Under the pieces are notes generated by a model. It was not told where the DNA came from. It did not search any database and was given only the letters and a program-made list of their open reading frames with translations. A stretch of DNA of 64,000 nt from Branchinecta lynchi (taxonomy: Eukaryota; Arthropoda; Branchiopoda; Anostraca; Branchinectidae), in NCBI GenBank assembly GCA_023053575.1, contig JAKZAP010000009.1, forward strand, positions 21,743,869-21,807,868. Reading direction: 5' to 3'. The first letter of the stretch is position 1; each line of letters begins with the position of its first letter. Made by a program: the position numbers and the translations under genes. This document shows, piece by piece, positions 38,640 to 48,200 of the stretch.

Positions 38640-38815
38640 GATTGAGTACCTAACAAAGGATTTGATTGCCCCTAGGTCGTTTTATAAATGTAAAGGCGCT
38701 CGGCTGTATACATATATTAAAATACATATTCACCGATAGGAATTAACTACTATTTTTGTTTTCTAAGGTAAGATGGATCAAACGGGTGTGACGGCACGCT
38801 TGTATGGAATTCCGA
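38640..38815. repeat. dispersed repeat, copy 2 (pairs with 10-220)
   Basis: See 10-220; begins about 120 bp after the PWP1 polyadenylation signal. Same orientation as copy 1. Confidence 0.6.
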
Positions 38816-38862
38816 TGCAACTTAGTTTAGACCGGAATTCAGCCTAGTCCGCCTTCTGGGCG

Positions 38863-39413
38863 AATTTCGCCGTCTTTCTTCCAGAAACTGCACGAAATTC
38901 ATGACGTTTTGCCGTGTTCGGTTCGTAGAGGGAAGGACAAATCGCTCTCAGTCGGAGCCTAATTTAGGCTAATAATAAATGTGATTGCAGAACACGGTAA
39001 TTCAGCTGAGATCTGTTCTGGGGATATTGCAATAGTGTAGTATATTTCCAACTCACAAAATGTTTAACATAGAATAGGCGTACAGCTACAAGAGGGGAGG
39101 GGGATTTCGCCGTTTTTCTTCCAGAAACTGCACGATATTCGCGACGCTATGCCGCGTTCGGTTCGTAGAGGGAAGGACAAATCGCTCTCAGCCGGAGCTT
39201 AATTTAAGCAAATAAGATATTTGATGGCAGTACACGGTAATTGAGCTGAGATCTGTTCTAGGGATATTGCAATAGTATTGTATAATCGTAACCCACAAAA
39301 TGTTTTACACCAAAAGAAAGTGTAGCACAGATAATAGAAAACATGAAAAGAACCAAGACAACAGCAGAATAACTTACGAAACATAGAATAGGACTACAAC
39401 TATAGGAGGAGTA
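38863..39413. repeat. 240-bp tandem duplication
   Basis: ATTTCGCCGTCTTTCTTCCA at 38863 and ATTTCGCCGTTTTTCTTCCA at 39103 start two units sharing TTCGGTTCGTAGAGGGAAGG and GAGCTGAGATCTGTTCT. The second unit carries a short extra LINE-stub-like piece (39290-39380). Confidence 0.7.
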
Positions 39414-39577
39414 TCCAACCTCGAATTTATATGACCTCGAACTGGCCCGGTAAATTTCTGCGCAGTCAAAAACAGGTGCTGGGTGACTCGAGGCTTTCTT
39501 GACAGTTGGCCTTTTTAGGACTGGACTGAAATTTCCTTCCAACCTTTTTAGGCCCGGTTCGAGGTTGGGTACCCCAT
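39411..39577. mobile_element. short TIR element, family S
   Basis: Ends GGAGTATCCAACCTCGAATT / GGTTCGAGGTTGGGTACCCC. Related copies lie in both arms of the big foldback (47776-47960 and 48475-48665). Confidence 0.6.
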
Positions 39578-39764
39578 CCTGTAATATATTTGTAACCCAC
39601 AAACTGTTTTACAAAAAAAGAAAGTGGAGTAAAGATAATAGAAAGAAGAAAAGAACAAAGACAACTGAAGAACAACTTACGAAACATACAATAGGCCTAT
39701 AACTACAAATAAAAAAAAGTCTGGATACGGCAACAGACGTAGACTAGATATTCAAAACAATGCG

Positions 39765-39880
39765 TATGACGGATACGTCAGCTACGATGCTTTAGCAGCG
39801 ATGTTTCGGCCCTTCTTCGCAAGGGTCCTCGTCATGCTGTCAATGTTCAGATTCAACGTCGGGGAAGAAAAAACCCTGCA
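39765..39880 (-). ncRNA. decayed hammerhead element
   Basis: Minus strand ATGACGAGGACCC ... AAGAAGGGCCGAAACATCGCTG: the invariant C3 is A, so cleavage is unlikely; stem II and GAAA are kept. Confidence 0.5.
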
Positions 39881-40142
39881 ATAAATAAATCAGAGAATAA
39901 CATTTCTGGCGGAAATCAGTGTGCAATTCTTGCAGCCGTGACAAAACGTCGGTAGCTCCGTAAGATTTAATCGGAGCAAAATAACACTAGGAAGTAGCGT
40001 CAAGGCCTATGCTTTCCTTGCTTCGCAAACGGGTCATACTGATGCGCCGCCCACTACGCTTGCGACATTGAAAGCGAGACAGAATTGCGTATTTAGAAAT
40101 TCCTAGTAAACCTAAGATGTGGTCTGCACAAAGCGAAGAAAT

Positions 40143-41620
40143 AGGGGAAATTGTATCTACTTCTTTTTGGGATCCCAAAACGTAAGTGGAGGGATACCTA
40201 TGACATCGCAAAAGTTGTCCGCCCGTCCGTCTGTCCGTCTGTAAGCACGATAACTCTCGAAGGGAATGAGATATTCTGATGAAACTTCGTGTGAGGATTC
40301 GTTGGGTCGTCGGACCAGTCAAGTTCGTAGATGGGCCTTGTAGCCCTACTTTTAGGGGTGGGGGAGGGGGTTCAAATTAAGGTGCAAACAAAATATTTTG
40401 AAACAGCTAATTTGATATTATGGGGTAAGAAGACATGCTGAACATGATGGTGAAAACCATTTTGTCATCGGACAAGTAGTTCGCCCAGAATCCGGCCAAA
40501 ACCGGAAAGTTTGTTAAAAGTAAAAGTTTTATTTGAAGTTGATTAAATGTTCGATTTAGGGGTAAGAAGACATGCTCAGGACGATGGTGAAAACCATTTT
40601 CTCGACGGACAAGTAGTTCGCCTGGAATCCGGCCCAAACCGGGAAGTTTGTTAAAATTAAAAGTTTTATTTGGAGTTGATTAGATGTTCGATTTAGGGCA
40701 AGAAGACATTTCAATTCAATTTATTTTAAAAATTCCTTCACGGGCAAGCCGAACATTGGATTTTTCGTCATAAACATAATAACATCAACACCTTTGTCAT
40801 AATTTTGTCATAAATAATAAACTTATATACAATTCGAATCACTGTAAGTGATCATTTACAATTACACTTATATTAGAACTGAAATTCAAATCACTATAAC
40901 ATAAACAAGAGTTACAACGAATTATGCATTTCGACGAATGACGTCACATTAAACGTATGTAAGAACTAGGATTCAAACAATTATAAAATAAGCACGAATT
41001 ACGATGAATTATACATGGTGAACACTTATGTGAAACGAATTTCTACCTGGACATGTAGTTCCCCCCGAATCCAGCCAAAACCGGAAAATTGTTAGAAGCT
41101 TAAGTTTTATTTGTAGTTGATTAGATAACCGATTTAAGGGTAAGAAGAGATGCTAAATCCGTGTTTGACAATCATATTTTACCCGGAAATATAGTTCGAC
41201 CGGAATCCGGCTGGAGTCGGAAAACTTGTTATAAGTTAAATTTTTATTTGAAGTTGATTAGATGTTCATTATTGGGGAAAGAAGATACCCTGAGTTCGTT
41301 TTTGAGCTTTCTTTTTTCGCCGGACAAGTAGTTCTGGAGTTCGGCCGAAACCAGGAAATTGGCAGAAGTTGCAGGAAGTTATCGTCAAAACAGATATGAC
41401 TTAAGGGGTAAACACACATGCTGAATCCATATCTGAACTTGGTTTTCTCAGATGACTAGCTATTTTGCCTTAATCTGTTTCTGAATTTTAATTGTAAAAA
41501 TGTTCAAGGAGTCTGGCGATGACTCGATCTGTCTAAGACAAGACCCAGTTGTCTGGATCAGATATTGAATTTTTGGGATCCCATCGAAACCTTTGGTCTT
41601 GTTTTTGCTGTGTTCAGAAT
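40143..41620. repeat. family G repeat nested in the hAT MITE
   Basis: Begins GGGATCCCAAAACGTAAGTG and ends GGGATCCCATCGAAACC. Internal units of about 140 bp recur five or six times (GACAAGTAGTTCGCC..GAATCCGGCC; AAGTTTTATTTG.AGTTGATTA). Its parts also build the inner arms of the 45240-51139 foldback. It carries a LINE 3' stub at 40707-41032. Confidence 0.75.
40707..41032 (-). mobile_element. LINE 3' UTR stub
   Basis: About 320 bp nearly identical to 41750-42056, the 3' UTR of the LINE RT copy; truncated before any coding sequence. Confidence 0.8.
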
Positions 41621-41745
41621 ATGGAGTTATTGGAGCCAGCGTTGTTCCACGACCAATTGGGTGGACGTTCACTATCGCTACTTTTGCTAGTGTCGCTGCT
41701 ATTCGACTGTGTGTCACTTCTTCAAGTCTTGGCGCTACTCTCTAT

Positions 41746-43797
41746 ATATATATCAATTTATTTTTAAAATTCCTTCACGGGCAAGCCGAACATTGGATTT
41801 TTCGTCATAAACATAATAACATCAACACCTTTGTCATAATTTTGTCATAAATAATAAACTTATATACAATTCGAATCACTGTAAGTGATCATTTACAATT
41901 ACACTTATATTAGAACTGAAATTCAAATCACTATAACATAAACAAGAGTTACAACGAATTATGCATTTCGACGAATGACGTCACGTTAAACGTATGTAAG
42001 AACTAGGATTGAAACAATTATAAAATAAGCACGAATTACGATGAATTATACGAGAATCACGATGAGTTATACATTTCGACGAATGACGGTACGAAGCTTT
42101 TTCTGTATCGGTCATGAGATGCAGAAAGGGGATGTAACTTAGGAATCGGCTGCGAAACCATTCGCGCAGGTCTAGGCCTAACAGGTTCAAACTCAGGCGG
42201 GAAAATGTCTCGCAGACGAGGATTCTCAAGCGTCTTAACTCCAAATTTGAGGCACATTTTTTCCCGACGTTGGGCCAAAGATTCCAGCTTGAAACTCCGA
42301 AGAAGCTCAATGTATGGCACCTTTGGCGATTTGGAAGTAACAAGGAGGGCTCGGAATTGCAATCTCTCCAACGAATTCGACTGATCCCGTGTCAAACCGA
42401 AGTGCCATACCTGACAGCAATATTCTAAAGTGGGGCGGATAAAAGACAAGAAATTTTTTAAAAGGTGCTCGGTAGGGACACCGTAACGGGATAATAATTT
42501 TAGGGATCGGATTGCCATATTACCCTTTTTAAGCATGCTGTCCACTTGTTTGATCCATTTTAAGTCATGGGTAATATGGATTCCCAGTAACTTTATGTGT
42601 TTCACACACTGGGCAGTGGGGAGGGGAGGGTAAAAGTCCGGCATGCTTTTTAAAAATGATATAGTTAGCACCAACGATTTATCCATGTTGACGACCATGT
42701 CATCCATAGCTGCCTCATCACAGATATCATCGATGATAACCTTAGTACTGCTTTTAATATTTCTTCTGCACACTTCAAGCAGCGACAGGTCATCCACGAA
42801 TTTCCACCTATCTGCGAAAGAAAGTGCGAGCTCATTGACCATAACCAAAAAAAGAAGCGGTCCCAACAGAGTACCCTGGGGTACACCGCAAAAAATAGGT
42901 AAAATATCTGAAAATATCGTTTTGTACTTAGTTTGTTGTGTTCGGTTTGACAGAAATTGTGCAACAATTCGTACCAGAAACGGCTCAATTTTAAATTTAT
43001 TTAGGAGTTTGGCAATGAGCTTGCTGTGGTTAATTAAATCAAACGCTTTTTTTAGGTCTATAGCTATTAAATTAATCCATATATTTGGATTATCCAAATT
43101 CTTAAGTATTCTATCTAGCAAGCTAACTAAGTAATGTGCTGTTGATGTTTTTGGCAGGTTACCAAACTGCTTCGGGTCAACAAGTCTCAAAATTGTTTCT
43201 TTTAACCATGATGAAAGGAACTGTTCGTAAACTTTACTAAAAATAGGGGTCATAGTAATTGGGCGCACACCAGTAAAATCATTAGGGGAATCTTTTTTCG
43301 GAATAGGTGTCACATAACCATTTTTCCAAACTGACGGGTACTCACCTGATTCTGTTATTTTATTAAAAATATGTGAAAGGGGACTACTAATTTTCTCAGG
43401 GAAAGCTTTAATCAACTCAACGGGAATATCTACGGGTGTTACACTCGTTCTTTTAAGCCTCCTTAATTTTTTAGTTACTTCATCTTGGCTAATTTTAGGG
43501 AAATCAAAATCAGGTGGGATTTGGGGAATTTCTTCGTGGGGGAGGGGAGGGAGAGTTTGAACTATAGCAGCAAGGTGAGCATTTAATTTATTTGCCGTTT
43601 CCTGTTCACTTTCATTAAGGTTAAAATCAAGTCCCTTCTGAACCTTCCCCATCATTTTCTTCACTCCATTATACCATTTTCTAGGGTCAGACTTTAATAG
43701 TTTTTCAGTCTGATTTGCGTAGTGGTTTTTTGCGGCATTCCTCGTCATTTTGCGAATCTTATTTTTCAGTCGTTTTGCTTGGTCAGTCTTACCAGCT
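41746..43797 (-). mobile_element. 5'-truncated LINE nested in the hAT MITE
   Basis: 3' UTR at 41746-42056, RT-coding part to about 43797. Inserted at TACTCTCTA of the MITE end, whose last bases resume at 43798. Confidence 0.85.
42057..43748 (-). CDS. LINE reverse transcriptase, 5'-truncated ORF2
   Basis: 563 open codons. RT blocks: GYVTPIPKKDSPNDFTGVRP, AIDLKKAFDLINH (motif A), GVPQGTLLGPLLF, then FVDD where YADD/FADD is usual, NMDKSLVLTISF, and a C-terminal domain with VWHFGLTRDQ ending RYRKSFVPSFVEMYNSS. The frame may extend a little upstream of the Met at 43748. No endonuclease is present. Same broad group as the LINE at 22560 but a distinct lineage; closest relative in the window is the 35461 fragment. 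It retains an open frame despite truncation, so the insertion is recent. Confidence 0.88.
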   Translation of the reverse strand: MTRNAAKNHYANQTEKLLKSDPRKWYNGVKKMMGKVQKGLDFNLNESEQETANKLNAHLAAIVQTLPPLPHEEIPQIPPDFDFPKISQDEVTKKLRRLKRTSVTPVDIPVELIKAFPEKISSPLSHIFNKITESGEYPSVWKNGYVTPIPKKDSPNDFTGVRPITMTPIFSKVYEQFLSSWLKETILRLVDPKQFGNLPKTSTAHYLVSLLDRILKNLDNPNIWINLIAIDLKKAFDLINHSKLIAKLLNKFKIEPFLVRIVAQFLSNRTQQTKYKTIFSDILPIFCGVPQGTLLGPLLFLVMVNELALSFADRWKFVDDLSLLEVCRRNIKSSTKVIIDDICDEAAMDDMVVNMDKSLVLTISFLKSMPDFYPPLPTAQCVKHIKLLGIHITHDLKWIKQVDSMLKKGNMAIRSLKLLSRYGVPTEHLLKNFLSFIRPTLEYCCQVWHFGLTRDQSNSLERLQFRALLVTSKSPKVPYIELLRSFKLESLAQRREKMCLKFGVKTLENPRLRDIFPPEFEPVRPRPARMVSQPIPKLHPLSASHDRYRKSFVPSFVEMYNSS

Positions 43798-43859
43798 TAG
43801 TGTTATTTTGCTCTGGATTTAATGATCTTAGAATTACCGGTAATTCTTGCGGTTCGTTT

Positions 43860-43985
43860 TCCTAGCTTGAACTTGAAGAGGACCCTTGCCAAGAATGTCC
43901 GAAATACCGCTGGAATAAATTTCAGCTGACGTATCTGTTTAGCGCCACCGAGTGGGAATTGCAGTCAGTTGGGGCTGAAGGTACT
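43860..43985 (+). ncRNA. decayed hammerhead element
   Basis: TTGAAGAGGACCC ... AAGAATGTCCGAAATACCGCTG: C3 is T and stem II has mismatches. The shared GCAGTCAGTTGGGGCTGAAGG tail follows. Confidence 0.45.
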
Positions 43986-44096
43986 CTGGCTACTAACTTC
44001 ATACTAATACCCCCCTCCCCCCCCCCAAGGAGGCTTATGGTTTTATAATCAGTATTGGTCGCCGAGTTGATTGTGTTCGCTGATGATTCAGCTGAT

Positions 44097-44765
44097 CCCG
44101 ATGAAAAATTTGTAGCCTGCGTAGTAGTATGGTAGTAGTACGAAAAAGTTGCATGTAATACTATGTAATAGCAAAGAATACTATCATTTAATGTGTCCCG
44201 TACTGGTCCAATCTTAAGTAGTAGTATCCAGTAGCATCATGTCTTGCCATAGTAGCATCCAGTCTTGCTAATTTTAGCATATAGTAGTATGCAGTAACCA
44301 GAGCCGTTACTAGCCAAAATGTTTGGGGGGGGACGAGGGATTTACCGACTGATTGGTAATTTTTACCGACTTTTTCTGCAGAAAAAACGACTGTTTTCAA
44401 CAACCAAAATGACATTTTTGATAAAAATCGACTGATTTTCAGAAAAATCCACTGATTTTCAGAAAAAAACAACTATTTTGACGAAAAATCTAAAATTTTT
44501 CAGAAAAACCGACTGTTTTCATGAAAAAATCAACTGTTTTGACGAAAAATCGCGGCGCTTCGCGCCGCCTCGGTTATTTTCTACCGACTGGCCGACAGCA
44601 TTGGGGGGGGGGGGGGCGCGTTCCCCCCCCCCCCAGTCGTGACGCCCCTGGCAGTAACACGGCAGCCTTGACGTAGAAGCATGTAGTAGCATCAGTTAGT
44701 TAGTATTGCATGCTACTTTTTCGTACTACTTCATAGTACTATTTTGAGATAAATTTTTCATCGGG
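44097..44765. mobile_element. MITE family E, itself interrupted
   Basis: CCCGATGAAAAATTTGTAGC start, AATTTTTCATCGGG end, AT on both sides; removing it restores the tandem unit. A hAT element sits inside. Confidence 0.8.
44299..44650. mobile_element. hAT element with G/C runs
   Basis: Perfect 8-bp duplication GCAGTAAC (44291-44298, 44651-44658). Ends CAGAGCCGTTACTAG / AGTCGTGACGCCCCTG. Interior CCGACTG and repeated AAAAATCGACTG motifs and long G/C runs. No transposase. Confidence 0.88.
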
Positions 44766-45106
44766 ATGACCCCCCCCCCCCCATGGAGGCTTAGGGTTTT
44801 ATAATTAGTATTGGTGACCGAGTTGATGGTGTTCGCTTGATGATTCAACTGGTGTCCGAAAACCACAGCTGATGACCCCCCCCCCCCCCCCCCCCTGGAG
44901 GCTTAGGGTTTTATAATTAGTATTGGTGACCGAGTTGATGGTGTTCGCTTGATGATTCAACTGGTGTCCGAAAACCACAGCTGATGACCCCGTCCCCCCC
45001 CCCCCCCTCCTCCACAAGGAGGCTTATGGTTTCATAATCAGTATTGGTGTGTGAGTTGATTGTGTTTGCTGGTGATTTCAGCTTCAAACGTGTATGACAC
45101 AGTAGC

Positions 45107-45239
45107 CGTGCGGTATCGCATGGTAAGTACGTGATCGCATGGTAAGTGCGGTATCACATGGTAAGTGCGGTATCGCATGGTAAGTGCGGTATCGCATGGT
45201 AAGTGCGGTATCGCATGGTAAGTGCGGTATCACATGGTA
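45107..45239. repeat. 19-bp tandem repeat
   Basis: GCGGTATCGCATGGTAAGT repeated about seven times, directly abutting the left end of the foldback element. Confidence 0.85.
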
Positions 45240-48200
45240 AGCTTATCCGTCAAGGAAACAAAGTTCAAAATTTGATTCAGCATGTCTCCTTACCCCAGTA
45301 CCGGATCTCTAATCGATATTTAGTATGTTAAAAGCTGCAACGGCATGTCTCGATCTTTGCCGTATGCTGACTATATAAAAAAAAACAAGAGCTGTAAGCT
45401 CCTATGGCAATTGCAATCATATGTAGTAAGTAATAAACCAACAACAAAAAATTAAGGGGGCTGAAAATTTAACGTATGGTTTCACTTTAACTATAAAAAT
45501 AGGAGAGAAAAACAAGAAGGAAAACAAAAACTGGCAAGGCTGGGTCAGATGGAAGTAATGGTCAAAAGCATTTTTTTTTTTTCACTTTTTCGGTTAAGAT
45601 GCGCCAAACTTGCAAGGCTGGAGTCAGAGGATGGAAGTGATGGTCAAAAGTTTTTTTCACTTTTCGGTTGAAGGGTGCTAAAAACTAATTTCTAAGCAAA
45701 ATCCTTGAGGCAAAAATTATCATGTACTCATGGCGATCTTAAAAAAAGAAATTTTGCTTAAAAGTATTTTTTGTATTTTGTGGTTAAGATGAGTTCTTTA
45801 AGGAATGGTCGGATCGGAGAAGTAACGATGTCTAACCCAATAATGTCAAGTTTCTAATGCTCCAGTAAAGTTTTATCGTCTTAGCACATCGGGAATTACC
45901 TTGACTCACTATCACCGGAATTCCGCACCCCCCCCCCCCTACAGCCCCCCCCCCCCCTCGGTACCCGAATCCGATTCTGTCATTGATGCACCTAGGACTT
46001 GTGCCTGTACTCCCCACTATGTTTCATCCTGATCGCTCCACTCTATGAGTTTCATAAGATTTTCGGTTCTCCCCTCCAGCCTCCCCCCCCCCAGTTCATC
46101 GGATCCGGTCCGGAATTGAAATGGGACATCTGAGACATGAGACCTTTCAAGATATCGAGTTTCATTAAGATCCGATTCCCCATTAAAAAGTTATGCCTGC
46201 CACTAATTTCCGGATTCCGCCGTCGCCCCCTCCCCCCACGATGGTACGACGTGTGACCGTTTCCAAGTTAATCTGATCGGGTCCCTGATCTGCCTGCCAA
46301 GTTTTATCGTCTTAGCCCACCTGGAAGTACATCAACTACGGATCGCCGGAATTCCGGAACTCCCCCCACAGTGTCCGAATCCGGTTCAGTTTTGTCAGTT
46401 ATTTATATAGAGATTGTGCTTGTTCTTCCCACCAAGTTTCATCCCAATCGCTCCATTTTGAGAGTTTCACACTATTTCCGGTTCCCCTTCCAACTCCCCC
46501 CCCCCAGATTCATCGGATCCGGCCCGGACTTTAGATGAGACACCTGAGCCACGAATTCTTTCCAAATATCAAGTTTCATTAAGATCTGATCACCCGATCG
46601 AAAGTTATGCATGCACCTATTTTCTGGATTCCGCAACCTCCCCCTCCCCCCACGATGGTCGGATCGGGCAAGTGACAATTTCCAAGTTAGTTTGGCCGCG
46701 CCGCTAATATGCCTGCCAAGTTTCATCATCCTAGCACTTCTGGCAGTACCCTAACTCAAGATGAGTGGACCGACAGACCGAAAAGTGATCGGTATATGGC
46801 ACTTGAGCAAAGCTGCAAGTGCCATAACAAAAACTTTATACTGAATTTCCAATTTTGGCCGGATTCCGGGCCAACTACATGTTCGGCAAGAAAATAATTT
46901 TCGTTCAGATTCAGCATGTCTCCTTACCCCTAAATAAAACCATTGATCAGGTTCAGACTAAATTTTAACTTTTCACAAATTTTCGGGCGAATCAGTTATA
47001 CGGCAAGAAAATAAATTTCATTATTTGGGTCCAGCATTTGCCTAGACTTAAATCGAACCTCTAATCAACTTAAATCGAACCTCTAATCAACTTCAGATCA
47101 AACTTCTACTTTTCACAAATTTTCCGGGTTCGGGGTGAACTACATGTCTTGCGAGAAAATTTTCATATTCGGATGCAGCAATGTCACCACCGTTAGATCG
47201 ACTATCTCATTAGCTTTTAGAAACATTTTCCCCCTCATTTTGCAACTCCTCCTCCACCCCTAAATGTGGGGCTACAGTGCTCATCGTCGAACTTGGCCTG
47301 TACTTTAACCCAAATAGTCCTCATGCCAAGTTTTAATGAAATATCCAACCCCTTAGAGAATTATCGTGCTCTCAGACGGACGGACAACTTTTAAGAAATC
47401 ATAGGTATCCCGTCACTTACGTTTTGTGATCCCAGAAACACAATCATTCCTTTTGATTAAAGTGAAGAAAAATAAAAGAAAAAAACAATCGCAAGAAGTT
47501 TCACGAGCTTAGCCGGAAATCAGATATTGATCTTCGCTATCAGGGATGAGTTTGATTTGGCTGGTGATGCAATGAGCGATGTAGAGATAGGAAGTTTTCC
47601 GAAAGACACTTATCGTGCGTACGCGGTATTTGTGCAATTCTTGAGGTGAAGTAAGCACTTAAAGGTCAGCTCGCAGTAGATACAGTTTATGTTACAATAT
47701 TGTAACGTACCTGACTCCGTCGAAACTTTGTTGTCTTCTGCAGAAAGTACAAATCCGTCCCGGTTGTTTTACAGGAGGGGTATCCAATCTCGAATTTCTA
47801 TGACCTCGAGCTTGGCCTGAAAACCTTACAAGAAAATTTCTGTGCAGTCCAAAACAGGTCCTGTTTCACTCAAGGTTTCAACAGTTAGGGCCTTTTTAGG
47901 ACTGGAATAAAAAAAAATTCCAACCGTTTTAGGCCAGGTTCGAGCTTGGATACTCCTCTCGTGGCCGAGCGCGGTCATCCTTAAGTCTTTGGAAACACGC
48001 GGTAAACTGCATAGCCGGTCTTCTGACAAATTAGCTCCTTTGAAGCAGTAAGCGAAGATGATAGTTACAACAAGACCAAAGGTTTCGATGAGATCCCAAA
48101 AAATGCAATGTCTGATTAAAAGACACCAGGAAATTGGCAGAAGTGGCAGGAAGTTTTTGTCAAAACAGATATGACTTATAGGGCTAAACACACATGCTGA

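Larger units (their letters stand above)
39972..43815. mobile_element. hAT MITE family H split by nested insertions
   Basis: Ends CGGAGCAAAATAACACTAG (39972) and AGTGTTATTTTGCTCTG (43815), flanked by a perfect 8-bp duplication GATTTAAT (39964-39971, 43816-43823). The MITE body is in three pieces: 39972-40142, about 41620-41745, and about 43798-43815. It is interrupted by a family G repeat and by a LINE. Confidence 0.88.
43998..45085. repeat. 111-bp tandem array with poly-C, interrupted by nested MITEs
   Basis: Units start at poly-C then GGAGGCTTA.GGTTTTATAAT (44026, 44783, 44895, 45016). The first unit is split by a family E MITE (44097-44765). Confidence 0.75.
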
